Part shown: positions 25,037 through 34,099 of the stretch, piece by piece
Position numbering within the stretch: the first letter of the stretch is position 1
Layout of the letters: every line of letters starts with the position of its first letter
DNA from: an uncultured Victivallales bacterium
GTDB lineage: Bacteria; Verrucomicrobiota; Lentisphaeria; Oligosphaerales; JAFGRS01
DNA length: 64,000 nt
Direction of reading: 5' to 3'
NCBI GenBank assembly: GCA_903837355.1
Contig: CAILUI010000180.1
Location: forward strand, 1-64,000
The notes under the pieces: model-generated
Databases searched by the model: none
Told to the model about the DNA's origin: nothing
Seen by the model: only the letters and a program-made list of their open reading frames with translations
Position numbers and translations under genes: made by a program

Positions 25037-26431
25037 TCAGGCCACCGCCTGGCTGCCGACCTCGCGCTGCCAGAACAGTGCGATGGCCAGTAACATGAAG
25101 AAGCTGACCACCAGGATGGCGTAGGCCGCCCCGAGCGCCACATAGCTGGCAGGAATGGGCCGTTTGGCTGCCAAGGCGTCTGCCATCCAGAACAACTGCC
25201 AGTTCGGGAAGCAGGCGTGGCAGAGCGACGCCACGCGGCTGCCAGGGATGGGATAGGGCAGGCTGTAGGTGCCGCCGGCGGGCACCCGTGGACGGTGCAC
25301 GGAACGCCGGAACACATACTCCGTGAACGAGTGTTTAGCACCCTTCTCCTGCGCCAGTCGCGGCTCGTCGACCAACCGCAACACCTGCCAGGTCAGTGCC
25401 TCGGGGTTGTAGCGCGCCATGTGCAGGGGTGCCGTCGTGAGGTCGCGGAGGTTACGGAACCAGTCGCCGCCGTCCCGCCACACTTCCGCCGGCTTGCTGC
25501 CCACCATGGGCGGCGGCGTGGGGGCCGCAGCCGTGCTCCAGACGGTGAAGACACGACCGTCATCGACACGATCAGGAATCGACCACCGGCCGACATCCAG
25601 GACCTCGGTCGGAACGAAGGTGTAAGTCGACATCCAGACCGGCCCACCGCCACGCGGCACGGTGTCCGCCCACGCCTCGCGCGCCTGCCGCCCGAACAGG
25701 TAGTCCGACATCAGGCCGGCCAGGAAGATCACCGTACACAGCAGCAGGTTACTCACCAGAGCAAAGCGGGTTGACAGCGCCGTGGCCAGGCTGCCCATCG
25801 CCCACACCGAATACAGGATCAGAACCAGGGCCGGCGCGGTCTCCATCGGCAGCCCGACCCGCTGCCCGGCAACCGGCAAGTAGTAGATGCCCACGGTCAG
25901 CAGCGGGAACAGTACCAGCAGAGCCAGCACTGCCGCCATCGGGAACGACGAGCGCGTGACGTAGTTATGCACGCCAGCGATGATCAGCGCCAGCGCCAGT
26001 ACGCCGAAGTAAAGCCCCATCGCCGTGTTGTCCAGCCGGAACTGGTCCTTGGCGACTCGTATGCTGATGACCGCTGCCAAGGCGCACAACAGCCAGAAGG
26101 CACTCAGCGCCGCCAGGATACCCATGATCTTGGCCACGATGAACACCGGGCGCTTCACCGGTTTCGACAGCAGCAGCAGGGCGGTGCCGTTATCGATCTC
26201 CCGGCTGATGGCATGGCTCGCGCAGAGCACGGCCATCAACCAGCCGATCACCATGGTGGTCGCCATGGCACTGTCCACGACCAGTTTGACCTGCTCCCGG
26301 AACACGAACATGGTGAACACGGGGAAAATGCCGATCAGGCACAGAGCCGTCAACAGCAGCAACAGATAGATCGGCTCGCGAAGGCTCTCGCGAAAGGTGT
26401 TCTTGGCGATCTGGTAGAGCGAAGTTAGCAC
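25037..26431 (-). CDS. ABC-2 type transporter permease (large extracytoplasmic loop)
   Basis: GTG at 26431 with GGAAG about 9 nt upstream gives a 464-residue protein starting VLTSLYQIAKNTFRESLREP, the usual ABC-2 beginning. Seven hydrophobic segments lie in the first 270 residues (YLLLLLTALCLIGIF, TTMVIGWLMAVLC, GILAALSAFWLLCALAA and others). SREIDNGTALLLLSKPVKR is the typical cytoplasmic elbow. A ~150-residue polar loop follows before a last membrane helix (AAYAILVVSFFMLLAIALFW). No ATPase gene is adjacent. The next gene upstream on the same strand encodes a signal-peptide protein and is probably co-transcribed. Substrate unknown. Confidence 0.75.
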   Translation of the reverse strand: MLTSLYQIAKNTFRESLREPIYLLLLLTALCLIGIFPVFTMFVFREQVKLVVDSAMATTMVIGWLMAVLCASHAISREIDNGTALLLLSKPVKRPVFIVAKIMGILAALSAFWLLCALAAVISIRVAKDQFRLDNTAMGLYFGVLALALIIAGVHNYVTRSSFPMAAVLALLVLFPLLTVGIYYLPVAGQRVGLPMETAPALVLILYSVWAMGSLATALSTRFALVSNLLLCTVIFLAGLMSDYLFGRQAREAWADTVPRGGGPVWMSTYTFVPTEVLDVGRWSIPDRVDDGRVFTVWSTAAAPTPPPMVGSKPAEVWRDGGDWFRNLRDLTTAPLHMARYNPEALTWQVLRLVDEPRLAQEKGAKHSFTEYVFRRSVHRPRVPAGGTYSLPYPIPGSRVASLCHACFPNWQLFWMADALAAKRPIPASYVALGAAYAILVVSFFMLLAIALFWQREVGSQAVA

Positions 26432-26477
26432 GAGAGATGCTTCCGCTGGCGCAGGAATCGTGCGCAGGACCCAGGGA

Positions 26478-27062
26478 TCACGGCTGGACCGGGGGCAGCA
26501 ACTGGGGCAGCGCCACGGGCTCGGCCGTGGCGGAGCCGGCCCGCCGCTCACTGTCACCGATGAGGCCGCCCGCGGCGGCGTCAAGCTTCTCGAAATAGCT
26601 GCCGTACAGTCCGGCCAGGCTCTTGTCCTTGATGAGGCTGCCCAGGGCCTTGGCGTTGTCCAACCAGTCGCGGCTGTTCAGCACGACCGTTGGGAACCGT
26701 CCCCGGACCTGGTCGATGTACGACTGGGGCACGACCGTGGTATCGCCCAGAAAGATGATACGCGTCGGATGGAGGTAGTCGATCCATTCGGCGTATTTCG
26801 CCGGCTCCATGGCCGTGGCCTCCGCAGGGGTGGTGAACAGGCAGAACAACTGATCCTTGCCACCGTCCTCGGGGCTGATGAGCAGCAGGGGCTGCCTGGT
26901 CTGGCGCTGATACAGTTCGGCCAGCAGGCGTGACTTGGCGAAGTTACCCGTCACCAGCAGCGTCTCGACGCGCCGGCCTCTGCTCCAGGTGGGCCAAGCG
27001 GCCTGCGCCGCGATGCACGTCATCGCCACCGCCACGAAAAGGAGATTGCGCCAGCCTTTCAT
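26478..27062 (-). CDS. Exported protein paired with the ABC permease
   Basis: The start at 27062 (MKGWRNLLFVAVAMTCIAAQ) gives a clean 22-residue signal peptide; an upstream in-frame extension lacks coding character. The 194-residue protein has a Rossmann-like alternation: VETLLVTGNFAKSRLLAEL, PLLLISPEDG, RIIFLGDTTVVPQSYIDQ, TVVLNSRDWLDNAKALGSL. It ends with a Pro-rich tail. No catalytic motif is recognised. It lies 46 nt upstream of the permease gene in the same direction. A periplasmic accessory or sensing role for the permease is inferred. Confidence 0.6.
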   Translation of the reverse strand: MKGWRNLLFVAVAMTCIAAQAAWPTWSRGRRVETLLVTGNFAKSRLLAELYQRQTRQPLLLISPEDGGKDQLFCLFTTPAEATAMEPAKYAEWIDYLHPTRIIFLGDTTVVPQSYIDQVRGRFPTVVLNSRDWLDNAKALGSLIKDKSLAGLYGSYFEKLDAAAGGLIGDSERRAGSATAEPVALPQLLPPVQP

Positions 27063-27150
27063 GCCTTCAACCCTTTCTTGCCCCTGTGCTAGCCACCCTC
27101 TGGCAGAACGCAGCGCCCATAGGCACCGCGTCTGCCGCACCGCTCACCAG

Positions 27151-27179
27151 ATGACGCCGTCCACAGGCGCCGCTATACT
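27151..27179 (+). promoter_or_regulatory. Candidate promoter for the formyltransferase gene
   Basis: ATGACG at 27151-27156, a 17-nt spacer and TATACT at 27174-27179 form a good sigma-70-like pair, with the TTG start of the next gene about 90 nt downstream. Confidence 0.5.
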
Positions 27180-27270
27180 ATGGAACCGTTACGGTAACTT
27201 TCAACATGCCGTCATCTGCCGGGAGCGCCGCCGAGTTGCGCGCGCCGTCGCCCGCGGGAAGAGAGGGACC

Positions 27271-28203
27271 TTGAAACCGAACATCAGGCCGTTGGTCGCC
27301 CGCGTCGCTGGCCATCGTACCCGCGTTGCGCTGTTCATGAGCGGTGGCGGCAGTAACGCTGAGCGTGTGATTGCACGCATTCGCGCCGCTCCCGCCTCCC
27401 CCTGCGAGGTCGCCGTCCTGGTCACCGACGCGCCGGAGACCAGCCGTGCCCGCGCCTTGGGCCAGCGCTACGACCTGCCCGTCATCGAGCACGATATTCG
27501 GCGCTTCTATGCCGAGCAGGGCGAGGTGCGTGTCGCCCTTGCCAGCGCACGTGGGCGGGAACTGCGCGAGCGCTGGACCGACGGCCTGCGTGCCCGCTTG
27601 CGCCCCCATGCTATCGATCTGGCGGTCTTCGCGGGGTTTGTGCCGCTGACCAACCTTGCCGGTGATCTGCCGTGTCTCAACGTGCACCCCGGCGACCTCC
27701 TTTACCTCAAGGACGGCAGCCGCTACCTGGTCGGCCTCCACACCGTGCCCATCGAACGGGCCATCCTGGAGGGGCTCGATGAGCTGCGCTCCAGCGTGAT
27801 TCAGGCACTGCCGTACAGCGCCGGTACGGACATGGACAACGGCCCCATTCTAGGTCTGTCCGGACCCGTTCCCGTCGACCTGCAAGGGGCCGCGTTGGCG
27901 GATCTACGGCAGCAGTTCCTGGCCCGCCCGGAACGGCGCCCGAAGGAAGGCTATGGGGATCGCCTCGAGCACCTTGCCAGGGCCAACCAGGAGGCTCTGA
28001 AGGAGCACGGTGACTGGGTGGTTCTGCCCCCGGTTGTCGAGGATGTGGCCGAGGGCCGTTTCGGTACCGACGACGCGGCCAACGAACTCTGGTTCCGACT
28101 GGGAAACGCCTGGCACCCCATCGAGACCGTGGTCTACAGCGCGGACGGCAACCGCGAGATCCGCTTTCGCACGGCCGGTACAGCCGAGATCCCCACGGTG
28201 TAA
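27271..28203 (+). CDS. PurN-like formyltransferase family protein (enlarged)
   Basis: TTG at 27271 is preceded by GAGAGGG; the frame extends further upstream but into the divergent promoter region. The 310-residue protein shows VALFMSGGGSNAERVI (the GSGGGSN phosphate loop of PurN), the VLVTDAP segment, and AVFAGFVPLTN. CLNVHPGDLL carries the catalytic Asn and His, and TDMDNGPILG carries the conserved Asp. This triad transfers a formyl group from 10-formyl-THF. PurN is usually about 200 residues; here an extra stretch (YLKDGSRYLVGLH region) and ~90 C-terminal residues are added. It may be a divergent GAR transformylase or a formyltransferase for another amine. No pur genes are adjacent. Confidence 0.75.
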   Translation: MKPNIRPLVARVAGHRTRVALFMSGGGSNAERVIARIRAAPASPCEVAVLVTDAPETSRARALGQRYDLPVIEHDIRRFYAEQGEVRVALASARGRELRERWTDGLRARLRPHAIDLAVFAGFVPLTNLAGDLPCLNVHPGDLLYLKDGSRYLVGLHTVPIERAILEGLDELRSSVIQALPYSAGTDMDNGPILGLSGPVPVDLQGAALADLRQQFLARPERRPKEGYGDRLEHLARANQEALKEHGDWVVLPPVVEDVAEGRFGTDDAANELWFRLGNAWHPIETVVYSADGNREIRFRTAGTAEIPTV

Positions 28204-28213
28204 ACCGGCGCCG

Positions 28214-29401
28214 TCAGTTGGCGGGGGCCGCGGGCGGGGCGGGCACACCGGCCGGGGCCGTCGGCGCGCCGGGGAAGCCCTGGGCGCCCTTCGCCTGCAG
28301 CTCGATCAAGGCCCGGCAGTCCTCTTCGGTCAGGTCGGCGACCAGCGACACCGCGGTGCCTTCGAGGCGGCTGTTGAGGCTCTCGATAAAGGGGATCGGC
28401 CGGCCGACCGCCTGCATCAGCAGCATCTTGCCCATACCCAGAACCATGCCGTCGAGCATGGTCTTCATCTGCACCGCCTCCTGCGCCACGGAGAAATGGC
28501 CCGTGAGCTGCATGCCGACCCGGTCGGTCGCGGTGGCGCCAAAGACCACGCTCTGCAGGCCGCCGACCGCCTGCATGGCGCCGGCAAACAGCGGATTCTG
28601 TCCCTGCATCTTGACCGCGCTCTCTTTGGCCTTGGTGCGCTGGGTATCGCTGGGGACGAAGAAGAGCAGGGTCAAGGCCTCCGGCGTGGCGCTTTCCTGG
28701 GCGGTCTTCATGGCCGCCATGAACGCTGCCGGGGTCTCCGCCGCCGCGCGGTCGAGTGCCGCCTTGACGTCGGCACCGGCACCCAAGTAGACCGCCGTGG
28801 TGTTGTCAAGCAGGGCCACCGTGAGCTCGCGGGGCAGCCACGTGGTCTTGCCGGGCTGATCTGGCCTGACGGCCGAAAGCGTGGCGGCACCCTTGTAGTC
28901 GCCTTTCTCAAACATCAGCTCGATACCGTCCTCAGCGGCCGCATTGGTGAGCGCGAGACGGATCTGCGTCAGGCTCACCGGCTTACTCACGCGCAGCGCT
29001 ACCACCAGCCCCAACTGCTGCAGGGCCAGTTGCGGGGTCATGTTCCCCTGCTGTCCGTCGAGCCCGCGAACGCGGCCTGAGACCACCAACGCTCCCATGT
29101 CCTCTTTGGCGATCCCCAGAGTCTCGATGAATTTGTCCATGCGGGCCTGGATGGCACCGGCCTGACTGCCGGGACCGGCCTTGGCCGTAACCTCGGCGCG
29201 GATGGCGTCCATCTTCGCCTGGATCGGCGCCTTCTGCCAGCCCGCCGCATCCTGAGTCAGCAGCAGATCCGCGTCTGGCACTACGGCAGCGCGTAGAGTC
29301 TTGTCCTGCAACGGGTCCGCAGCGCCGGCGAAAGTCGCCAGCAGGAGCATGGCCAGGGCGGCGGCGGAAGCACGTCTTGAGGGCACGAGTCTCACGGTCA
29401 T
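28214..29401 (-). CDS. Exported protein of unknown function
   Basis: ATG 29401 has AAGGAGAG 7-8 nt upstream. The 395-residue precursor has a signal peptide (AAALAMLLLATFAGAAD). The mature part alternates helical Ala/Gln-rich stretches with beta strands (LGLVVALRVSKPVSLTQIRL, ALTLLFFVPSD, LQSVVFGATATDRVGMQLTG). This resembles lipoprotein- or DUF-type periplasmic proteins of Verrucomicrobia/Lentisphaerae that measure a squared quantity, though no named family is recognised. It ends in a Pro/Ala-rich tail. A promoter candidate lies at 29476-29504. It is convergent with the formyltransferase gene (10-nt gap). Confidence 0.65.
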   Translation of the reverse strand: MTVRLVPSRRASAAALAMLLLATFAGAADPLQDKTLRAAVVPDADLLLTQDAAGWQKAPIQAKMDAIRAEVTAKAGPGSQAGAIQARMDKFIETLGIAKEDMGALVVSGRVRGLDGQQGNMTPQLALQQLGLVVALRVSKPVSLTQIRLALTNAAAEDGIELMFEKGDYKGAATLSAVRPDQPGKTTWLPRELTVALLDNTTAVYLGAGADVKAALDRAAAETPAAFMAAMKTAQESATPEALTLLFFVPSDTQRTKAKESAVKMQGQNPLFAGAMQAVGGLQSVVFGATATDRVGMQLTGHFSVAQEAVQMKTMLDGMVLGMGKMLLMQAVGRPIPFIESLNSRLEGTAVSLVADLTEEDCRALIELQAKGAQGFPGAPTAPAGVPAPPAAPAN

Positions 29402-29475
29402 GTCAGGCTCTCCTTAGGCTGCTGCGGACGGGCTCCGCCACACGACGGGCACCACGAACCCTGGCCTCTTCGGTA

Positions 29476-29504
29476 AATATGCTGCGCTATCCGGGGTGCG
29501 TCAA
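29476..29504 (-). promoter_or_regulatory. Candidate sigma-70 promoter
   Basis: On the minus strand TTGACG (5 of 6 consensus) is followed after 17 nt by CATATT (4 of 6), about 70 nt upstream of the exported-protein ATG at 29401. Confidence 0.5.
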
Positions 29505-29599
29505 CTCAGGCTGGGACGGGCTCGCGCTGCCCGGTCTGGCCGGACGCCTCTCCGGCGCACCTGTTCGACAGCGCTTTGAGCGGCCGCGAAGGCGAGCCC

Positions 29600-30679
29600 T
29601 CAGGGGGTGGCGTAGGCCCACTCGATGAGGCCCGTTGCCAAGTCGTCGCGCTCCGCACTGCGGGCACAGCCCGTGACCGCTACGATCACCTGGCGACGGG
29701 CGCGGTCACAGGTGGCAACGAGGCAGTATCCTGCTTTGTCGGTGAAGCCGGTCTTCATGCCGTTGACGCCACGCACGCGACCCACCAGACGGTTGGTATT
29801 GAGCAGTTGCGTTTTCTTTCCATCCAGGCGCGGTTCCAGGTAGCTCAGGCGTGTCCCGGTCCACTCGAGCACTTGCGGGTACTGCAGCAGCCGTCCCGCC
29901 AGGTAGGCCAGCTCGATGGCGCAACCGGTGTTCTCGCGCTGGGTCGGTCCCTCGGGCAGGCCGTGGGCATTGTGGAACGCCAAGCCGGTGACCCCCAGCA
30001 GGGTCGCGCGCTCCTGCATCCGCTTGACAAAGGCGCTCTCGGAACCGGACACTCTCTGCGCCAGCAGGAAGGCGGCGTCATTGGCGCTGTGGATGAGCGC
30101 ACACCGCATGATGTCCTGGAGTGGGAACGTCTCGCGCGGGTCAAGCCAGACCTGGCGACCGCCGACCAACGCGGCCTCACGGGTCACCGGGATGGGGGTA
30201 GTCAGGTCAAGGTCCGTTCGGGTCTCAAGATCCTGCACGAGAACCAGCACCGTCATCATCTTGGTGAGGGAGGCGATCGGGACCGTGCGCGTCTCGGCCT
30301 TGCCCCAGAGTTGCTTGCGAGCCGACCAGTCGATCACCACCCCGGTACGGCACGCTGCCGCCGCCGCCTCCAATTGCCGCGGCAGCGGCCGGACGGCCTT
30401 CGCAAAGAAAGTGGTGGAGTAGGGTGCCAGCGCCTGGCCCGCCGTCGGCGGCGTCAGCAGCGGTGTTGCCAGGGGCGCTGCTGGTGGCGTCGGGGTGGTC
30501 GGGGGTGCCGGCCGCGGCGGCAGGGAGAGCGCGGTCGCGGTCGGCCCAGCCCCGGCGGCCGTGGGGGTGACGGGGGTTGGGCTCAGGGGCTTTTCGCCAC
30601 GCCTGGACGTGGGCCCGAAGAACACTGCCAGCAGCACGAGGTGAAGCGCGATAACGGCGACACCAATCCCGTATTTCAT
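29600..30679 (-). CDS. D-alanyl-D-alanine carboxypeptidase (peptidase S11, PBP5/6-like)
   Basis: This 359-residue protein has an N-terminal hydrophobic anchor (GIGVAVIALHLVLLAVFF), then a ~60-residue Pro/Thr-rich spacer and a penicillin-binding domain. SLTKMM is the SxxK nucleophile motif, HSAND is SxN and NGMKTGFT is KTG. It trims the terminal D-Ala of peptidoglycan stem peptides at the outer face of the inner membrane. The C-terminal amphipathic anchor of PBP5 is missing; the N-terminal helix probably anchors it instead. Its ATG overlaps the pcnB stop (ATGA), indicating coupling. Confidence 0.88.
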   Translation of the reverse strand: MKYGIGVAVIALHLVLLAVFFGPTSRRGEKPLSPTPVTPTAAGAGPTATALSLPPRPAPPTTPTPPAAPLATPLLTPPTAGQALAPYSTTFFAKAVRPLPRQLEAAAAACRTGVVIDWSARKQLWGKAETRTVPIASLTKMMTVLVLVQDLETRTDLDLTTPIPVTREAALVGGRQVWLDPRETFPLQDIMRCALIHSANDAAFLLAQRVSGSESAFVKRMQERATLLGVTGLAFHNAHGLPEGPTQRENTGCAIELAYLAGRLLQYPQVLEWTGTRLSYLEPRLDGKKTQLLNTNRLVGRVRGVNGMKTGFTDKAGYCLVATCDRARRQVIVAVTGCARSAERDDLATGLIEWAYATP

Positions 30680-31911
30680 GCCCCCTCGCGCCGGGCCGCT
30701 CGCGGCGCCCTCCTGCGGCGCGGGCGCGGCGGCCGATCCGCCCCTGCCTCGGCGTCCTCCGGCGCCTCTGGCCAGCCGGCCAGGGTCTCGGCGGGCCAGC
30801 CGCAGACATGCCCGGTGAGGGTATAGAGCTCACGGGCGTACTTGTACTCCGGATGCCGCAGCAGGCGGGACATACGTGCCCGGCTGGCAAAGCGCGGCAG
30901 GAGGAGCGCGATGTCGCGTACCCGCGTCGAGAAGAAGCGGGACACGGGGAAGGGGGCGAAGAAGTCGTGCACGGCATCGCGGCAATGGTGGTCCGCCGGG
31001 GAGTCGGAATCCCACAACTCGCCGAGGTCTCTGCCGCCCAGGCGTGCGGCCACATAAGGTAGGCTGGCGGTCGCCAACGCCAGTGCCTTCGAGGTCGAGT
31101 AGGTGCCCGCTTCCACACGGCGGTCGCGCTCAGCCAGCAGTCGCCGCGTCTGTTCTCCAGTGGGTGTCTGCCAGACGCTGGATAGGGTCGGCCAGTAGTG
31201 CGCCAGCAAGCCGTAGTGCTGGAAAGCCTCGAGAATGGGCACCGTACGCGGGGTCGCCAGGATCTTCAGCAACTCCTCGAAGAGCCGACTCTGGCTGGCC
31301 AAGGCAATGCGGTCGGCCCGCGGGCGCAGGGCCTCCTCAAGGGCCGGCTCCAAGTGGAAACCGAACTGGCCGACAAGTTTGAGGGCACGCAACATGCGTA
31401 CCGGGTCTTCCTCAAGGCGCGTCGCCGGATCGCCGATGGCGCGGGCGCAGCGCTCCTCCAGATCCCGGACGCCGCCGACAAAGTCGATGATGCCGCGCTC
31501 GCCGACCGGGTCGTAGTACAAGGCGTTGACGGTGAGGTCGCGGCGGCGGGCGTCCTGCTCCAAGGTACCGTACTCGTTGTCGCGCCAGATCATCACGCCG
31601 TCATCGTTGAGACGCTCCCGGCGTTCGTCGGCCGAAGGCTCGCGCCGGAAGGTGCTGACCTCGTAGATCTCCGCCCCGGCGTAGACATGCACCAGGCGGA
31701 AGCGGCGGCCGATGATGCGCGACTGGCGCTTTCCGAAAACGCGGCGGATGTCCTCGGGTGAGGCCGCGGTGGCAATGTCGTAGTCTTTCGGCTCCAACCC
31801 CATCAGCAGGTCGCGGACGGCACCGCCGACGATGTAGGCCTCAAAGCCTCCGTCCACGAGCTGCCCGATGATGCTGCGGACGACCGGCCTGATTTTCTGG
31901 CGTATGGGCAT
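30676..31911 (-). CDS. pcnB: Poly(A) polymerase I / tRNA nucleotidyltransferase family
   Basis: This 411-residue protein opens RQKIRPVVRSIIGQL and carries YIVGGAVRDLLMG, the catalytic EPKDYDIAT (Asp-X-Asp) and RRRDLTVNALYYDP. IIGRRFRLVHVY matches the poly(A) polymerase I signature (GRRF-L-HV), and EDPVRMLRALKL is the class II motif. That signature favours PcnB, which adds 3' A tails to RNA for decay, over a CCA-adding enzyme, but either activity is possible. The Arg-rich C-terminus (RPPRPRRRRAPRAARRE) probably binds RNA, as in E. coli PcnB. It overlaps the downstream carboxypeptidase gene by 4 nt and lies 54 nt after rnhB. Confidence 0.85.
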   Translation of the reverse strand: MPIRQKIRPVVRSIIGQLVDGGFEAYIVGGAVRDLLMGLEPKDYDIATAASPEDIRRVFGKRQSRIIGRRFRLVHVYAGAEIYEVSTFRREPSADERRERLNDDGVMIWRDNEYGTLEQDARRRDLTVNALYYDPVGERGIIDFVGGVRDLEERCARAIGDPATRLEEDPVRMLRALKLVGQFGFHLEPALEEALRPRADRIALASQSRLFEELLKILATPRTVPILEAFQHYGLLAHYWPTLSSVWQTPTGEQTRRLLAERDRRVEAGTYSTSKALALATASLPYVAARLGGRDLGELWDSDSPADHHCRDAVHDFFAPFPVSRFFSTRVRDIALLLPRFASRARMSRLLRHPEYKYARELYTLTGHVCGWPAETLAGWPEAPEDAEAGADRPPRPRRRRAPRAARREGA

Positions 31912-31965
31912 AATGACGTCGTTCGGCTGGCGAGGGCACCCCTGCGGCCGTCTGCACGCGGCAGC

Positions 31966-32610
31966 TCAGGTGCCAAACGGCAACTCCGGTTGTACGGGAC
32001 GAACGCCAGCGCACCGACCCACCGGTGCGAAGGAGCGCCGATGGACAGGCGTTGGCCCCAGACGGAACAAAGCGTCCAAGTGCGCGCGTGTACCGTAGCC
32101 CTTGTGGCGGGCAAATCCATAGCCGGGGTACACGGTCTCCAGGCGAACCATCAGGGCATCCCGATGGACCTTGGCGACGATGCTCGCCGCCGCGATGCTG
32201 GCGCTGCAGGCGTCGCCTCGGACGATGAACTCCGCCGGCAGCGGAAAACGCGGCATCGGCAGGCCATCGACGAGGGCAAGATCGACGGGCGTACCCAGAT
32301 CCTGTAGGGCGAGAACCATGGCCTCGGTGGTGGCCCGGAGGATGTTGATCTCGTCGATGCGCTCGACACTGACCACCGCCAGGCCGATACGGACAGCGGC
32401 GTTGGCCAGCAGCAACGCCGCAATCGCTTCCCGACGGCGGGCCGTGAGCGTCTTCGAGTCGGCGACAGCAAGGTCAATGCCCGCCGCCGGCAGAATCACT
32501 GCAGCGGCAACCACCGGGCCAGCAAGAGGCCCCCGCCCCACTTCATCGACGCCGGCTACGGCGCGATACCCCCGCGCCTGCGCGCGTCGCTCATGGACGT
32601 ACAGGTCCAC
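31966..32610 (-). CDS. rnhB: Ribonuclease HII
   Basis: This 214-residue protein starts with GTG at 32610. It contains VAGVDEVGRGPLAGPVVAAA (first catalytic Asp-Glu), DSKTLTARRRE, ALVDGLPM (third acidic residue) and IAAASIVAKVHRD (fourth Asp), with the Gly-Lys-type ending HKGYGTRAHL. The enzyme removes ribonucleotides from DNA. The position after rplS follows the widespread trmD-rplS-rnhB order. Confidence 0.92.
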   Translation of the reverse strand: MDLYVHERRAQARGYRAVAGVDEVGRGPLAGPVVAAAVILPAAGIDLAVADSKTLTARRREAIAALLLANAAVRIGLAVVSVERIDEINILRATTEAMVLALQDLGTPVDLALVDGLPMPRFPLPAEFIVRGDACSASIAAASIVAKVHRDALMVRLETVYPGYGFARHKGYGTRAHLDALFRLGPTPVHRRSFAPVGRCAGVRPVQPELPFGT

Positions 32611-32665
32611 CGGTGGTGTGCAGCAGCCCGGACCGACGTGCCGCCGGAGGTGGGCCGACGCTGCC

Positions 32666-33019
32666 TCAATCCTGCTGCTGGTGTTGCTCTTTGACGCGGG
32701 CGGACTTGCCGACCAGGTCGCGCAGGTAGTACAGCTTGGCGCGGCGAACGCTACCGTGGCGGACCACGGTGAAGCTGGCGATGCGCGGGCTGTGCAAAGG
32801 AATCACGCGCTCCAGGCCCTGGCCGTAGGAGACGCGCCGGAGCGTTACGCTCTGGGCAATGCCCTGGCCATTGCGGGCGATGACGGTTCCGGTGAACGCC
32901 TGGATGCGCTCCTTGCCGCCCTCGACGATGCGGACATCAACCTGAAGGGTGTCCCCGATATTGAAATCGGGCACGTCCGTCTTCATGTTCTCACGGTGAA
33001 TTTTCTGGATCTTATTCAT
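32666..33019 (-). CDS. rplS: 50S ribosomal protein L19 (bL19)
   Basis: The start at 33019 ([12 protein letters not shown]) overlaps the trmD stop by 4 nt. The 117-residue protein has [54 protein letters not shown] and [21 protein letters not shown], which fit bL19 throughout. It sits at the 30S-50S interface. Confidence 0.97.
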   Translation of the reverse strand: MNKIQKIHRENMKTDVPDFNIGDTLQVDVRIVEGGKERIQAFTGTVIARNGQGIAQSVTLRRVSYGQGLERVIPLHSPRIASFTVVRHGSVRRAKLYYLRDLVGKSARVKEQHQQQD

Positions 33020-33708
33020 GGCCTGTCTCCAAAACGGCGCTGCAACAACTCCGGTCGGCGGGCTGCGGTCCGCACCAGGGATTGCTCCCTGCGCCAATGC
33101 TCGATACTACCATGGTCGCCCGATAGCAGTACGTCGGGCACCCGCATGCCGCGAAACTCGGCCGGCCGGGTATACTGCGGGTATTCCAGCCAACCGTCAC
33201 GCCCAAACGACTCGTCTTCACTGGACTCGTCTGTGCCCAGCACCCCCGGCAACAGCCGAATCACCGCGTCGGCCACAACCACCGCCGCAATCGTGCCATT
33301 GGTCAGCACGTAATCACCAATCGATATCTCGGCGTCGAACAGGACCTGCCGAGCTCGCTCATCGACCCCTTCGTAGTGGCCACAGACCAGCACCAGGTGC
33401 GTCATGGCTGCCAGCCGCCGTGCCGTCTCCTGTCGGAAAGGCTGCCCCTGCGGGCTCAGGAGTACGACATACGCCGCCGCCGTCACCACCTGCTCGACGG
33501 CGGCGAACAGCGCTTCCGGTTTAAGCACCATCCCCGCGCCGCCACCATACGGGGTATCGTCAACGGTCCGATGCCGATCATCCGTGAAGTCTCTGGGATT
33601 GGTATAGCGGATATCGACCAAGCCTCGTTCCTGCGCGCGTCCGACGATGGATTCACGCAGCGGCCCCGCGCAGATGCCAGGGAAGAGGGTGACGATATCG
33701 AGGCGCAT
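33016..33708 (-). CDS. trmD: tRNA (guanine37-N1)-methyltransferase
   Basis: The start at 33708 ([15 protein letters not shown]) is the canonical TrmD N-terminus. The 230-residue SPOUT enzyme has [49 protein letters not shown] (trefoil-knot AdoMet site), [29 protein letters not shown] and [10 protein letters not shown]. It methylates G37 of tRNAs to prevent frameshifting. It is followed by rplS with a 4-nt overlap and preceded by khpA after 13 nt; the usual rimM is not between them. Confidence 0.96.
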   Translation of the reverse strand: MRLDIVTLFPGICAGPLRESIVGRAQERGLVDIRYTNPRDFTDDRHRTVDDTPYGGGAGMVLKPEALFAAVEQVVTAAAYVVLLSPQGQPFRQETARRLAAMTHLVLVCGHYEGVDERARQVLFDAEISIGDYVLTNGTIAAVVVADAVIRLLPGVLGTDESSEDESFGRDGWLEYPQYTRPAEFRGMRVPDVLLSGDHGSIEHWRREQSLVRTAARRPELLQRRFGDRP

Positions 33709-33721
33709 CCGATATCCCGCT

Positions 33722-34078
33722 TCAGTCCTGCACTTCCACGTTGACCCGCTTGCCCATCCGCCCGCCCGCCCCGTTGGCGAGAGCACGGATGGCGGCGATC
33801 GTCTTACCATTCTTGCCGATGATCTTACCGATATCCTTCTTCTCGCAGCTCACGGTCAGCACGGTGGCGCGTTCGGTTTCCGCGGTCGTCACCCGCACGC
33901 TGTCCGGGGTGTCGACCAAGGCCCGAATGACATAGAGTACGAAGCCCTCAATGCCTTCACCTGCCGCCGCCACCGCCAGCGCCAGCGGCTCCGTGTGAGC
34001 CGCCACCGCCGCGTCATCCTGGCTCGGGTTGGCGCTGGGCGGGGGCCCCGCAAACAGCTTCTTGAAGAACTGAATCAT
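33722..34078 (-). CDS. khpA: KhpA-type KH domain RNA-binding protein
   Basis: The 118-residue protein has a ~40-residue Pro/Ala-rich N-terminal extension with a basic start ([11 protein letters not shown]). A KhpA domain follows: [19 protein letters not shown] and a KH loop [21 protein letters not shown] (GKNG as the GXXG). KhpA is usually about 76 residues, so the extension is unusual. It binds RNA, often with KhpB. It sits in its standard place between rpsP and trmD. Confidence 0.9.
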   Translation of the reverse strand: MIQFFKKLFAGPPPSANPSQDDAAVAAHTEPLALAVAAAGEGIEGFVLYVIRALVDTPDSVRVTTAETERATVLTVSCEKKDIGKIIGKNGKTIAAIRALANGAGGRMGKRVNVEVQD

Positions 34079-34099
34079 GATCCCGTCCCCTCGCTCGCG

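Noticed and set aside
22954-25341. Longer metG frame starting at 25341
   Set aside because: The added 146 residues overlap the permease gene and show no homology pattern; the canonical MetG N-terminus starts at 24903.
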